A DNA stretch of 64,000 nucleotides, taken from Chryseobacterium gleum. Its GTDB lineage: Bacteria; Bacteroidota; Bacteroidia; Flavobacteriales_D; Crocinitomicaceae. Shown in pieces: positions 1-11,217 of the stretch. The number at the start of each line of letters is the position of its first letter. Within the stretch, counting starts at the first letter, position 1. Location: contig CAMDFX010000002.1 of NCBI GenBank assembly GCA_945897805.1, forward strand, positions 186,001-250,000, read 5' to 3'. The position numbers were made by a program, and so were the translations under genes. The notes under the pieces were generated by a model, which worked only from the letters and a program-made list of their open reading frames with translations, was not told the origin of the DNA and did no database searches.

Positions 1-16
1 ATTGCTACTATTCATA

Positions 17-622
17 TTATTTGATTATTTCAATGGTTGTTTCAAGTCCAATAGACTGATATAAATCTTTAATATTTTTCGTCGACAAAGATATACAACC
101 TAAAGTCCAATCTATCTTTTTTTCGATAATTTCATCATTTCTCTCAGGCACGCCATGAAATCCAACTTCACCTCCAATTGTTGCAGTTGGAGAAATCATA
201 TTATTGGCTTTTCTTTCTTTGAACTTAAGGTAGGAAGATTGATTTGGATAATCAAACCAGATAAAATATGACCAAGATTTATGGGGATACATGGCTTTGA
301 TTTTAAATTTTCCTTCAGGTGTTTTTCCGTCGCCCTCTTGCATTTTATCGCCAACAGGATCAAACCCTAGTACACAAGGATATTTAATTAAAAGTTCATC
401 TTTAAACAAAATTTCAACTACTCTTTCTGCTTTTTTGACAAGAATCTTTAAATCTCTGGGTTGAATTTTTCGGGAAGAAACAATTTCTTTTAACGTTTTG
501 GAAGAGTCTATTCTAATCGATGAATTTTGATCTAGAACTGATTGAAAATCATTCTTCTCTTGCGCGTTGCATGCGCAAAGTACAACTAAATTAAACAGCA
601 ATATAAAGCGCATCATAACCAA
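17..622 (-). CDS. L,D-transpeptidase (YkuD family) lipoprotein/secreted protein
   Basis: C-terminal HGVP...DWTLGCISLS motif typical of the YkuD catalytic site; N-terminal signal/lipobox-like sequence LVVLCAC. Confidence 0.8.
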   Translation of the reverse strand: MVMMRFILLFNLVVLCACNAQEKNDFQSVLDQNSSIRIDSSKTLKEIVSSRKIQPRDLKILVKKAERVVEILFKDELLIKYPCVLGFDPVGDKMQEGDGKTPEGKFKIKAMYPHKSWSYFIWFDYPNQSSYLKFKERKANNMISPTATIGGEVGFHGVPERNDEIIEKKIDWTLGCISLSTKNIKDLYQSIGLETTIEIIK

Positions 623-626
623 TTAA

Positions 627-1991
627 TTAACCAAAAAGTGCACGAAGAACCTCATCAATTCTTCCGCATTTTATTAATTCTATTTTGAAGTTTTTCTGAT
701 CAATACCCTTATTGAATTTCGAAATAATAATTTTTTCAAATCCCAACTTTTCAGCTTCATATATCCGTTGATCGATTCTATTTACAGGTCTCACTTCACC
801 AGAAAGTCCAACTTCTGCAGCCAAACAAAAATTCTTTGGTATCGGCAAATCAGCATTGGAAGATAAGACTGCAGCAACAACGGCCAAATCAATTGCTGGA
901 TCATCGACTCTAATTCCACCAGCAATATTCAAAAAAACATCTTTTGCGCCTAATTTGAAGCCGCATCGCTTTTCCATTACTGCCAAAAGCATATTCAATC
1001 TTCTCGCATCAAAGCCCGTTGAGGAGCGCTGCGGAGTTCCATAAGCGGCAGTACTTACCAATGCTTGAACTTCAATTAAAATTGGTCTCAATCCTTCTAA
1101 AGTTGAAGCGATAGAAATGCCACTTAAAGTTGCGTCTGTGTTGGTAATCAATATTTCAGACGGATTTTCAACCTGTCTTAAACCAGTGCCCAACATTTCA
1201 TAAATTCCCAGTTCATTCGTGCTACCGAAACGATTTTTGATTGTTCTTAATAATCTATAAACGTGATTTCTATCTCCTTCGAACTGCAAAACGACGTCCA
1301 CCATGTGTTCCAACACTTTTGGCCCAGCCAATGCGCCTTCTTTTGTGATATGACCAATTAAAAAAACAGGAACATCAGTTTGTTTTGCGTAGCGCAAAAG
1401 TTGTGCTGTACACTCTCTCACTTGAGAAATACTTCCGGGCGAACTTTCAATTTGATTACTGTATAAAGTTTGAATTGAATCAATTACCAAAAGTTTAGGT
1501 TGAATTTCTTCCGCTTGCATAAAAATGTTTTGCAAGTTTGTCTCAGTCAAAATAAAACATTCTTTATTGTCTAAACCGATTCTTTCGGCACGCATTTTAA
1601 TCTGTTGGTCACTTTCTTCACCCGAAACATATAAAACGCGCAGATTTTTTTCCATAACCGCCAATTGCAACATCAAGGTAGACTTGCCAATACCAGGTTC
1701 GCCACCAAAAAGTATCAAAGATCCAGGAACCATTCCATTTCCCAACACTCTATTTAATTCAGAGTCACACAAAGTGATTCTTTCCTGACCTCTATTTTCG
1801 ATGTCTTGAATTGGTTGTGATTTCGCTGTTCGTCCGGTATTAGTTGAAAAAGCAATGACTTGAGAAAGATTTTTCTCCACAATTTCTTCGACAAAAGTAT
1901 TCCATTCAGAGCAAGATGGACACTTGCCTAGCCACTTAGGTGTTTGATAGCCACAGCTTTGACAAAAGAAGGCGGATTTGATTTTAGCCAT
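627..1991 (-). CDS. radA: DNA repair protein RadA
   Basis: N-terminal CxxC zinc finger (CQSCGYQTPKWLGKCPSC), Walker A GGEPGIGKST, KNRFG motif, Lon-like C-terminus. Confidence 0.97.
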   Translation of the reverse strand: MAKIKSAFFCQSCGYQTPKWLGKCPSCSEWNTFVEEIVEKNLSQVIAFSTNTGRTAKSQPIQDIENRGQERITLCDSELNRVLGNGMVPGSLILFGGEPGIGKSTLMLQLAVMEKNLRVLYVSGEESDQQIKMRAERIGLDNKECFILTETNLQNIFMQAEEIQPKLLVIDSIQTLYSNQIESSPGSISQVRECTAQLLRYAKQTDVPVFLIGHITKEGALAGPKVLEHMVDVVLQFEGDRNHVYRLLRTIKNRFGSTNELGIYEMLGTGLRQVENPSEILITNTDATLSGISIASTLEGLRPILIEVQALVSTAAYGTPQRSSTGFDARRLNMLLAVMEKRCGFKLGAKDVFLNIAGGIRVDDPAIDLAVVAAVLSSNADLPIPKNFCLAAEVGLSGEVRPVNRIDQRIYEAEKLGFEKIIISKFNKGIDQKNFKIELIKCGRIDEVLRALFG

Positions 1992-2059
1992 GAAGCAAAG
2001 TTAAGAGAAAAAGCAGTAATTAATAATCTAATAGCGGTTAAAATTTGAAATCAATTAAT

Positions 2060-2530
2060 TTAAGAACAATTGTTCAAAGCGATTGGATTTTCTGTTTGTT
2101 TGCCTTGCCATTGCATTTCCCATCTTTTGTATACATATGGAGAAAGTAATCTTTGCTCATTGTTTTGAAAAATAACTACATTGTCTTTTCCTGCGAAGTA
2201 CCAAGAAATTTCGTAAACTTTCATTTTGAGACCCAATTTTGTGTTTTCAAGTCCAGAAACGGTTGAAAAATCAAATTTCAATTCTTGAAGTGCAAGTTTG
2301 TTAATTGTGATACTCTTTCCCTTGAAACCAAGTAATTGAATCAAAATCACGTAGTTTCGATTGAGAATTTTGATGCTATTTGTAGCAACAGATTGGGTGT
2401 GGCTTTTTACCTCTTTGTGGTATTTGTTTTTGCATTGTAAGTCGCAAAAAACCTTGTCTGAGCGACCGTATAGTTGTTTGTTGCATACACAGCATTTTCT
2501 GGTGTAGGTGATGTTTGATGATTTTTGCAT
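2060..2530 (-). CDS. Hypothetical protein with N-terminal zinc-ribbon-like CxxC pairs
   Basis: ORF of 156 aa; CCVCNKQLYGRSDKVFCDLQC. Confidence 0.6.
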   Translation of the reverse strand: MQKSSNITYTRKCCVCNKQLYGRSDKVFCDLQCKNKYHKEVKSHTQSVATNSIKILNRNYVILIQLLGFKGKSITINKLALQELKFDFSTVSGLENTKLGLKMKVYEISWYFAGKDNVVIFQNNEQRLLSPYVYKRWEMQWQGKQTENPIALNNCS

Positions 2531-2744
2531 TATTGTAAAAGATAAAATGGTTTGTTATACTAAGTTAAGTAAAAAATTTATTGGAATCCAAATTTTTTTG
2601 AACAAATAAGCGATTTTAGCGGTTATAATCACTTACAGGCCCTAAAACGCTAAGAAAAAAAAAATGCAAAAATCTTTATCAAATCCAAAAAAAGATTATT
2701 CGTAATTTCGCCCAACCAAAAGAACAATTTAAAATTAATCCACA

Positions 2745-4040
2745 ATGGCAATCAAAAGAACAAACTCGGAATCACTTTTTTCAAAAGCAAAAAACTATTT
2801 TCCAGGTGGTGTTAATTCTCCCGTAAGAGCCTTCAAATCCGTGGACGGTTCGCCATTATTTATCAAAAAAGGCGATGGGTGCTTGATTTGGGATGAAGAC
2901 GACAATCAATTTATAGATTTTTGTTGCAGCTGGGGCCCCTTGATTTTGGGACATAATCATCCTAATGTGTACAATAAAGTCGTGGAAACACTTCAAAATG
3001 GCTCTAGCTTTGGCGCACCAACAAAATTGGAAAATGAATTGGCTGAATTAATTCTCAATAGAAATCCTTTTATAGATAAAATCAGATTTGTTAGCTCTGG
3101 AACTGAAGCTGTAATGTCGGCTCTTCGTCTAGCACGCGGCTATACAGGAAAAGACAAGGTTATCAAATTTGATGGCTGTTACCACGGGCACTCAGATTCA
3201 CTTTTAGTGAATGCAGGAAGTGGACTTGTTACTTTAGGCGAATCTTCAAGTGCGGGTGTTCCAGCAAGTTTTGCGCATGAAACTTTGGTTTTACCACTGA
3301 ATGATATCGCAGCATTGAAATCCTGCATTGAAACTTACAAAGATCAAATTGCATGTGCTATAATTGAACCAATTCCAGCAAATAATGGCTTGTTGCTTCA
3401 AGAGAAAACGTTTTTATTGGCCTTGAGAGAAATTTGTACGGAAAACAATATTTTGCTATTCTTTGATGAAGTAATTTCTGGTTTCAGAGTTGCTTTTGCT
3501 GGTGCTGCTGAATATTATGGAATTGAGCCAGATCTAGTTACCTATGGTAAAATATTAGGAGGTGGTTTGCCTGTTGGTGCTTATGGTGCGAAAAAAGAAA
3601 TCATGGCGTGTGTGTCTCCAGATGGAAATGTTTACCAAGCAGGAACATTGTCTGGAAATCCGGTGGCAATGGCGGCTGGAATTGCACAATTAACTGAATG
3701 TGCCAAACCAGGTTTTTATGAAGATCAAGCGCGAAGAACAATTGACTTTATAACTCCAATAAATACGCATGCAAAAAATAAAGGTTATGACTTTGAAATA
3801 GTGAGTATTGGATCTATTTTCTGGTTAAATTTCGCAGGAAACAAAACCATTCGCAAAGCAGCTGAAATAAATCCTGACATGACAGGGTTTAGACACCTGC
3901 ACAATGCCTTACTAGAAAGGGGTATATATTTAGGACCAAGCGGTTATGAAGTTGGATTTGTTTCTCTGGCTCATACACCAGAAATTCTTCATAAAGCATC
4001 TGAAATCATGTGTGATGCGCTGGATGAAATTTATAGTTAA
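2745..4040 (+). CDS. hemL: Glutamate-1-semialdehyde 2,1-aminomutase
   Basis: FPGGVNSPVRAF N-terminus, class III aminotransferase motifs, PLP Lys region TYGKILGGGLPVGAYG. Confidence 0.96.
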   Translation: MAIKRTNSESLFSKAKNYFPGGVNSPVRAFKSVDGSPLFIKKGDGCLIWDEDDNQFIDFCCSWGPLILGHNHPNVYNKVVETLQNGSSFGAPTKLENELAELILNRNPFIDKIRFVSSGTEAVMSALRLARGYTGKDKVIKFDGCYHGHSDSLLVNAGSGLVTLGESSSAGVPASFAHETLVLPLNDIAALKSCIETYKDQIACAIIEPIPANNGLLLQEKTFLLALREICTENNILLFFDEVISGFRVAFAGAAEYYGIEPDLVTYGKILGGGLPVGAYGAKKEIMACVSPDGNVYQAGTLSGNPVAMAAGIAQLTECAKPGFYEDQARRTIDFITPINTHAKNKGYDFEIVSIGSIFWLNFAGNKTIRKAAEINPDMTGFRHLHNALLERGIYLGPSGYEVGFVSLAHTPEILHKASEIMCDALDEIYS

Positions 4041-4279
4041 TCAGTCTAAGCAAAATTTCTTTGCATTTCTACTAATGTGTAGCTTTTGAATAAATAAATC
4101 ATTCAACCATTTGAAATAGAATTATTTATATTAAAACAACTAATCAATATCTTGTGATTTATCTTGCCAAAATTTCACAATTACTAGATGTTTTTTCGTT
4201 CAAAGCAATTAAAAGGTCGTAAATTTGTAGCGGTTGATATTCATGTATCACAGCATTTTTAGATACCAAACCAGAAAAA

Positions 4280-5362
4280 ATGGAATATATAAAATTCACA
4301 AAAAGAGATGCGTTTTCCAAGGAACTTGCTCAAAAAGTAAACGATTATTTAAAATCAAATAATCTCAAAAAATTTGGAAGTTGGAAAATTCTCCTGAAAG
4401 TGCCTTTGATGTTTTCAATTTACCTGACACCATATTTTTTAATGGTTTTTGGTATAATTGAAAGTAAATGGATCATGCTTTTAATGGCGCTAACGATGGG
4501 TGTCGGAATGTCAGGAATTGGACTTTCAATCATGCACGACGCTAATCATGGTTCATTTTCTAAAATTCCTTGGCTTAATAAACTGATGAGTTATTCTATG
4601 GAATTTTTAGGTGGAAATGGCTTAAATTGGAGAATTCAACACAATGTGTTGCATCATAGTTTCACCAATGTGCATGATTTGGACGAAGACATTAGACCTG
4701 TTGGATTATTGAGATTTTCTCCCAATGAACCAAAAAAGAAAATTCACAAATTTCAAGTTTATTACGCCTGGTTTTTCTACGGTTTGATGACGCTTTCTTG
4801 GATGACAAACAAAGATTTTGCTCAGTTGATACGATATAAAAAGAAAGATTTATTGGCTGCTCAAAATGTTACGTACAGCAAAGCAATGTCGTTTTTAATT
4901 ATTTCTAAACTGCTTTATTACGTTGTAATTGCATTAATTCCTTTGCTCATAATGGATATAACATGGTGGCAATGGCTCATCGGATTTTTCTGTATGCATT
5001 TTGTGAGTGGTTCAATTCTTGCGTTCATTTTTCAACCTGCACATGTAGTTCCTGAAACAAGCTTTGTGACGGTAGAAAACCACCAAGAAGAAAATCCGGA
5101 TGAAAGTTGGGCAATTCACCAAATGAAAACAACAGCGAACTTTGAAAATTGGAATCCAATCCTAACTTGGTATGTTGGTGGCTTAAATTACCAAATTGAA
5201 CATCATTTATTTCCAGATATTTCTCATGTTCACTATCCCAAAATTTCAAAAATTGTGAAAGCAATCGCAGAAAAACACGGCGTTCCCTACCATTATCACA
5301 AAACATGGGGCGGCGCAATATTCTCTCACTTAAGATTATTAAATAGATTAGGAAGGGCTTAA
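4280..5362 (+). CDS. Fatty acid desaturase (acyl-lipid/acyl-CoA desaturase-like)
   Basis: Three His boxes HDANHG, HNVLHH, QIEHH; multiple TM segments. Confidence 0.88.
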   Translation: MEYIKFTKRDAFSKELAQKVNDYLKSNNLKKFGSWKILLKVPLMFSIYLTPYFLMVFGIIESKWIMLLMALTMGVGMSGIGLSIMHDANHGSFSKIPWLNKLMSYSMEFLGGNGLNWRIQHNVLHHSFTNVHDLDEDIRPVGLLRFSPNEPKKKIHKFQVYYAWFFYGLMTLSWMTNKDFAQLIRYKKKDLLAAQNVTYSKAMSFLIISKLLYYVVIALIPLLIMDITWWQWLIGFFCMHFVSGSILAFIFQPAHVVPETSFVTVENHQEENPDESWAIHQMKTTANFENWNPILTWYVGGLNYQIEHHLFPDISHVHYPKISKIVKAIAEKHGVPYHYHKTWGGAIFSHLRLLNRLGRA

Positions 5363-5386
5363 GAATTTTATCCTAATTACACGCAT

Positions 5387-5424
5387 AAAAAAACGGCGAT
5401 TGAATATTCAATCGCCGTTTTTTT
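5387..5424. terminator. Bidirectional intrinsic terminator (38-bp perfect palindrome)
   Basis: AAAAAAACGGCGATTGAATATTCAATCGCCGTTTTTTT between convergent genes. Confidence 0.85.
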
Positions 5425-5442
5425 GCATATATTTTTTCTAGT

Positions 5443-6306
5443 TTACCAAACCGGACAATCATCACAATTGTTGGTGGGTTTCAAATAAACGAAAAATCCA
5501 GCAACAATATGCCCCATTGCAAAACCAAACTTTTGAGTGGCGTATGCGGTTAAATCATTTGGCCTTGTGCGCACCCTCACTTGATGCATAAATCCAGTAT
5601 TTCCTTCAGCTTGGAGAAAAACGTGATTGAAAAATTCAAATCTCAAACCCGCATGCGCCGAAACTGAATAGCCAGACATTGAAATCGTTACCATGTCTTT
5701 TTGCTGTCCAAAATTAAAATCATTGAAAGATAAAATGCCACCCGCTCCTAATCCAAAATTCGTGCTAATTGCAAATTTTCTGTTTTTTGTTCGATAAAAC
5801 ATATCAGAGCGAGTTAAATCAAAATGTAAATAATTTAACCCATTTGAATTTTCGTAATGAAAATTATCTCTATCTGTAGTCACAGGTTCGTTATTGTAAG
5901 TTCCTGACCAAACAGTATCAACTCCCGGATTTATTTCCCCATCCAACAAAACTTTGTTCCCATCATCAAAAATGTATTTCATATGGTCATAACCAAAAGA
6001 CAGTGCATAATGATTTTTAAAATAATAGCCAATCCTTGCATTAAATTGAGGAACAGTAATGTTGCCTAAGTCAAGATACTCTTTAATTTTGTGGCTTTGA
6101 TTGTCATGTGCAGTTGCATTTTTCAAAGTGAAATCGTATCCACTGCCAACCAATCTTAAATTACTTTTGGTATAAGCCGAACGGTTATAGCCCCAATAAC
6201 CATATAAAGTTCCTTTTCCATAAGATACTTTATTGATTTTTTTCTTTGTTTGTGCTTGTAAATTCAAGGACAAACAAACCATAATTAACAAACTAATTTG
6301 CTTCAT
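5443..6306 (-). CDS. Hypothetical outer-membrane beta-barrel-like protein
   Basis: Signal peptide, alternating aromatic strands, ends at PVW-COOH. Confidence 0.5.
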   Translation of the reverse strand: MKQISLLIMVCLSLNLQAQTKKKINKVSYGKGTLYGYWGYNRSAYTKSNLRLVGSGYDFTLKNATAHDNQSHKIKEYLDLGNITVPQFNARIGYYFKNHYALSFGYDHMKYIFDDGNKVLLDGEINPGVDTVWSGTYNNEPVTTDRDNFHYENSNGLNYLHFDLTRSDMFYRTKNRKFAISTNFGLGAGGILSFNDFNFGQQKDMVTISMSGYSVSAHAGLRFEFFNHVFLQAEGNTGFMHQVRVRTRPNDLTAYATQKFGFAMGHIVAGFFVYLKPTNNCDDCPVW

Positions 6307-6322
6307 TCTTCTTATTTTTAAA

Positions 6323-7294
6323 TCAACTCATTTTCAAAAATGACACTTCCTTTTCTGTCAAATGTCTATAAAAACCTCTTGGTAAGTCTTTTTTAGTTAG
6401 ACTAGCAAATTTAACTCTATCTAGTTTCACAACATCATACCCCAAAGATTCAAAAATTCTTCTTACAACGCGGTTTTTTCCTGAATGTAATTCAACGCCA
6501 ATTTCACGAGAACCCCCATTTTCAATAAATTCAACATGGTCACATTTAATGATTCCATCTTCTAGCGTGATTCCGGATTTCATTAGTTCAACGTCCTCTA
6601 AAGTTACTGCTTTATTGGCTTCAACGTGGTAAATTTTAGAAGCTTTATATTTGGGATGTGTCAATTTTTTGGCTAAATCTCCATCATTGGTGAACAATAA
6701 AAGTCCTGTGGTTTCTCTATCCAATCTTCCAACAGGATAAATTCTTTCTTTACACGCTTTTTTTACCAAAGACATGACTGTTTTTCTTCCCAAAGGATCA
6801 TCCATGGTGGTGATAAAATCTTTTGGTTTATTCAACAAAACGTATCTTTTAGTTTCAGCATTGATTGTTTGGCCGTCATATTTGACAACATCTCCAGGTT
6901 TAATTTTATATCCTAATTCCAGAATAATTTGATCATTTACACTAACCACTCCAGTTTGAATCAGCACGTCTGCTTCTCTTCTGGAAGCAACTCCCGCGTT
7001 TGATAAAAACTTATTTAATCGAATGGCGTCTTCATTGAAAGAAGGCATTGGATCGCCCACCTTTTCTTTGTCTTTGAACGGAACATATTTTTTGCCTTTT
7101 CCTGCAAATCCTTTTTTAGCGTCCACTTGTTTCTTCTGAAAACTTGACATGGTAGGCGTTTTGGATTTAAATTTTGATCTGGCGGATTCTTTAGGTTTAG
7201 AAGTAGAATCTTGTTCTTTTGAACTTTCTTTTTTCTTGGTTTCTTGTCGGCCTCTGCCTTTTTCATTTGTGTTCATCACGAGCATATTTTCCAC
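6323..7294 (-). CDS. rluB: Pseudouridine synthase, RsuA/RluB family
   Basis: S4 domain RLNKFLSNAGVASRREAD and GRLDRETTGLLLFTNDG catalytic motif; low-complexity charged N-terminus. Confidence 0.85.
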   Translation of the reverse strand: MENMLVMNTNEKGRGRQETKKKESSKEQDSTSKPKESARSKFKSKTPTMSSFQKKQVDAKKGFAGKGKKYVPFKDKEKVGDPMPSFNEDAIRLNKFLSNAGVASRREADVLIQTGVVSVNDQIILELGYKIKPGDVVKYDGQTINAETKRYVLLNKPKDFITTMDDPLGRKTVMSLVKKACKERIYPVGRLDRETTGLLLFTNDGDLAKKLTHPKYKASKIYHVEANKAVTLEDVELMKSGITLEDGIIKCDHVEFIENGGSREIGVELHSGKNRVVRRIFESLGYDVVKLDRVKFASLTKKDLPRGFYRHLTEKEVSFLKMS

Positions 7295-7398
7295 AAAGGT
7301 AAGAAAATATGTTATTGGTCTTATTTTTTCAAATACATCACAAAATGATATTAATCAGGCAATCAAAAACAGATTTGACTGCCTGAATTTTAAACTAA

Positions 7399-8088
7399 TT
7401 ATTTAATATTTTTCTTCTTTTCGATTTCTTTAACTTTTTGAGCTTGCGTCGAAATTTCCGATTTTTTGTTAGCTTGATTTGTCATATTTTCTCCAATCTT
7501 TTTTTCTGCCTCACTGATTTTCTTTCGATAATCATCGATTGAATTCAGTAAATTCTCTTTATCCTTTTCCAAGTCTTTTTGGTCTTTTTCAAAACTTTCT
7601 AGCTTTTTAGTTTCCGCTTTCAAATCCTCTTCTACACATTCCTTGGCGGTTTCCACTGCGAATTTCTTTATAATTGCACGCATTTCATTGAATTGCGCAC
7701 TGTGCTGATTACTTGTCATAAAAGCGCCCCCTAAATCAATTGCAAATGCAACTTTGATAACATCGCCAGAAGTAATGATTTTAGCGTAGGCATCAAAAGG
7801 TTTATCCCCCATTTCTTTCAATTTTGCCTGAATAGTTGTATATTCACCTTTAGATGAATTGTATTTCCCGTCCCAATCTTTTAACTCACTTTTAAGCGCT
7901 TTTTCAATCACATCCAAACTTCCATATGGAATATTGACAACGATACTGTTTTTTGAACCAACACTAAAACTGGTGTTTTCCTCTGAGACCGATACGTTAT
8001 TTTGTGCAAACAATGTAAAACCTACCAATGTGAATAAACTCGTAAATAAATGTTTCATAATTAATTTGTTATAGAAATAATAATTCAA
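7399..8088 (-). CDS. Hypothetical secreted protein with C-terminal coiled coil
   Basis: Signal peptide; Lys/Glu-rich heptad-like C-terminus. Confidence 0.5.
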   Translation of the reverse strand: MNYYFYNKLIMKHLFTSLFTLVGFTLFAQNNVSVSEENTSFSVGSKNSIVVNIPYGSLDVIEKALKSELKDWDGKYNSSKGEYTTIQAKLKEMGDKPFDAYAKIITSGDVIKVAFAIDLGGAFMTSNQHSAQFNEMRAIIKKFAVETAKECVEEDLKAETKKLESFEKDQKDLEKDKENLLNSIDDYRKKISEAEKKIGENMTNQANKKSEISTQAQKVKEIEKKKNIK

Positions 8089-8283
8089 TCAAATATACTT
8101 GTTTTCATCTAATATATTCAATATTTTTACAATCCTGCCTAAATCTATGCGAAGCAAAAATAAAGTTAGACAAAAATATTTCACCAAACACTAAATTATT
8201 CGATTTTTACTCAAATTGCTATTTTTTCAACTTCCAAAGGTTTTTGGCTTGCAATGAGTGACAAATAATAATTAATTTAGCAC

Positions 8284-9402
8284 ATGCAATTCAAAGATGT
8301 TGTTGGTCAAGACGAATTAAAAGCACACTTAATTCAAGAGGTAAATCAAGGAAAGATTAGCCATGCGCAAATGTTTCTTGGCAATGCCGGATTTGGTGGA
8401 CTACCATTGGCAATGGCTTTTGTTCAATATTTATTTTGTGAAAATAAACAACCCAAGGACAGTTGTGGTGAATGTAATTCTTGCAGAAAAGTGCGTGATA
8501 TGCAACATCCCGATTTACACTTTTCATTTCCTGTAGTACAAGCTATCCATAAAAAAAGTGACTTTTTCCTTCCCAGTTGGAGGGAACAATTTGCGGCACA
8601 ACCTTATTTTAATTTGAATCAATGGTCACTTCGAATTGACCAAAAAGGAAGAACTCCAATTATAGCTACTGAAGAAAGTCAAGAAATCATCAAAAAATTG
8701 AGTTATAAATCTTTTGAAGGCGGACATAAAGTGATGTTAATTTGGATGGCTGAAGAAATGAATATGCAGTGCACCAATAAATTACTAAAAATATTAGAAG
8801 AGCCGCCTGCAAAAACCTTGTTCCTCTTAATCGCCGATTCTCAAGAAAAGCTTTTGCAAACCATTCTTTCAAGAACACAATTACTAAAAATTCCAAGAAT
8901 TCAATTAGAGGATTTATCTAAACACTTGCAAACTAACTTCGAACAAGATTCTTCAACAGCAACAAGTATTGCAGCACAAACCGAAGGAAATTTGATTGAG
9001 TCCATTGAAATGCTCAATTCCAATTTAGAAAAGAATATCAATCGAGATTTGTTCATTCAATTGATGCGCGTTTGCTATAAAAAAGATGTCAATCCAATGC
9101 TTGATTGGGCTGAAGAAATCAGTGCCATTGGAAAAGAGAGACAGAAAACTTTTTTGAAATATGCTTTACACATGTTTAGACAAAGTTTATTGAGAAACTA
9201 CACTGACAATCAGCTTACTAAAACATCCATTGAAGAGGAATCTTTTTTAAAAAATTTCTCCAAATTTATTACAGGAAACAACATCCATGGTTTTATGGAA
9301 AACTTCAATGATGCAATTTATCACATTGATCGAAATGCAAATCCTAAAATTTTATTTACAGAATTGTGCTTCAAAGTGATGCGTTTTATTCATTTTGCTT
9401 AA
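8284..9402 (+). CDS. holB: DNA polymerase III subunit delta'
   Basis: FKDVVGQDELKAHL, zinc-binding CGECNSCRK, LLKILEEPP, TILSRTQ motifs. Confidence 0.88.
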   Translation: MQFKDVVGQDELKAHLIQEVNQGKISHAQMFLGNAGFGGLPLAMAFVQYLFCENKQPKDSCGECNSCRKVRDMQHPDLHFSFPVVQAIHKKSDFFLPSWREQFAAQPYFNLNQWSLRIDQKGRTPIIATEESQEIIKKLSYKSFEGGHKVMLIWMAEEMNMQCTNKLLKILEEPPAKTLFLLIADSQEKLLQTILSRTQLLKIPRIQLEDLSKHLQTNFEQDSSTATSIAAQTEGNLIESIEMLNSNLEKNINRDLFIQLMRVCYKKDVNPMLDWAEEISAIGKERQKTFLKYALHMFRQSLLRNYTDNQLTKTSIEEESFLKNFSKFITGNNIHGFMENFNDAIYHIDRNANPKILFTELCFKVMRFIHFA

Positions 9403-9467
9403 TTCTTCTAACAAAAAAGGACCGAAGCAAAACTCCAATCCTTTTGAGAATCTCTTCTAAATTTCAA

Positions 9468-10664
9468 TTATTTGTCATTTATTGCTTTGATTCCTGGCAA
9501 TTCAATTCCTTCCAAATATTCAAGCATTGCGCCACCTCCAGTGGAAACGTAGCTCACTTTATCGGCTAAATTAAATTTGTTGATTGCTGCCACTGAATCT
9601 CCTCCTCCAATCAATGAAAATGCGCCGTTTGCAGTTGCATCAACTATTGCCATCGCCACATCTTTGGTCCCCTGTTGGAAATTTTCCATCTCAAAAACGC
9701 CCATTGGTCCATTCCATAAAATCAACTTTGAGTTCAAAATGATTTCTTTGCAGGCCTTAGATGTTTCAGAACCAGTGTCAAGCCCCATCCAACCATCAGG
9801 AATTTCTGCAATATTGACTTGCTTTTTATTTGCTTCATTGTCAAATTTATCTGCGATAATTGTATCTGTTGGAATATATAAATTAACGCCATTTACTTTG
9901 GCTTTTGCGATAATATCCTTTGCCATATCCAAATAATCATCTTCAACCAATGAATTTCCAACGTTTCCTCCTAGCGCCTTGACAAAAGTATAAGCCATAC
10001 CGCCACCAACAATTAAATTGTCGACCTTGTCTAACAATTGCTCAATAATGGTAATTTTAGAAGAAACTTTGGCCCCGCCAACGATGGCTGTCAATGGTTT
10101 TTCCGTGCTATTCAAAACTTTATCTACTGCTTTGATTTCGCCTTCAAGCAAAAAACCAAACATTTTATCATTCGGGAAAGATTTAGCAATAACAGTTGTA
10201 CTTGCATGCGCTCTGTGTGCGGTTCCGAAAGCATCATTTACATATACATCGCCTAATTTGGATAACGACTCCGCAAAGCTATCTGTTCCGGCTGTTTCTT
10301 CTTTGTAAAAACGTAAATTTTCCAACAGCAATACTTCGCCAGATTTTAAATTAGCACTTAAATTCTGTGTTTGTTCACCTATACAATCTGCGGCAAATTT
10401 CACTTCACATTCAAGTAATTCGCTCGTATGCTTCACAATGTGTTTCAACGAAAATTTATCTTCAAATCCTTCTTTCGGACGGCCTAAATGCGACATTAAA
10501 ACTACGCTTCCACCGGCATTTAGAATGTGCTTGATTGTTGGAAGTGCGGCACGGATTCTTGTATCGTCTGTGATTTCTAGCGTATCTTTGTCTAGAGGAA
10601 CATTGAAATCTACACGAATTAGCGCACGCTTTCCGTTAAAGTCATAAGAATGAATATCAGCCAT
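9468..10664 (-). CDS. pgk: Phosphoglycerate kinase
   Basis: [40 protein letters not shown] motifs. Confidence 0.98.
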   Translation of the reverse strand: MADIHSYDFNGKRALIRVDFNVPLDKDTLEITDDTRIRAALPTIKHILNAGGSVVLMSHLGRPKEGFEDKFSLKHIVKHTSELLECEVKFAADCIGEQTQNLSANLKSGEVLLLENLRFYKEETAGTDSFAESLSKLGDVYVNDAFGTAHRAHASTTVIAKSFPNDKMFGFLLEGEIKAVDKVLNSTEKPLTAIVGGAKVSSKITIIEQLLDKVDNLIVGGGMAYTFVKALGGNVGNSLVEDDYLDMAKDIIAKAKVNGVNLYIPTDTIIADKFDNEANKKQVNIAEIPDGWMGLDTGSETSKACKEIILNSKLILWNGPMGVFEMENFQQGTKDVAMAIVDATANGAFSLIGGGDSVAAINKFNLADKVSYVSTGGGAMLEYLEGIELPGIKAINDK

Positions 10665-10773
10665 TTTTGTACATTTTTATTTATAGCGACAAATGTAGGA
10701 AAATCTGCAGACTTAAGCGTTGCAAAACAGGAATTAGAGCAACTTAGAAAATCTAAAAAGAATACTTAAACAA

Positions 10774-11217
10774 TTAATTATCAAGTAAATCTTGGCTAGA
10801 AACTTTTTCAGAATCAATGTACTTCGCATCGCCAAAAGCCAAAATTGGGAAGAAAACATAAGGCAGAAAAATGACGCCAACTGTAAAACCTTCAGATTTA
10901 CCAAAGTTTTTAACCAATCTATTGATAATCATTATAATAAATACAATATTAGCCAATGGAACAAACATCATCCCAAACCACCAAGTAGGTTTTTTGGCTA
11001 TTTCAATCATCACATAATAATTATAAAACGGCACAATTGCTGCCCAACCAGGTTGATTTGCTTTGACGAAAATTTTCCACATCGAAATGATCATCAATGC
11101 GATGATTCCGATATAAAGCAGAAAGAAAAAAGCAAAAAAAGCGATCATCGAACCTGACGGAGAGATTGTTTCCATATTGTTACTTATTTGACGAAACGGT
11201 ATTTCAAAATACACCAA
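10774..11217 (-). CDS. Small polytopic membrane protein (DUF5684-like); true start probably Met at 11175
   Basis: KIFVKANQPGWAAIVPFYNYYVMIEIAKKPTWW motif. Confidence 0.65.
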   Translation of the reverse strand: MVYFEIPFRQISNNMETISPSGSMIAFFAFFFLLYIGIIALMIISMWKIFVKANQPGWAAIVPFYNYYVMIEIAKKPTWWFGMMFVPLANIVFIIMIINRLVKNFGKSEGFTVGVIFLPYVFFPILAFGDAKYIDSEKVSSQDLLDN

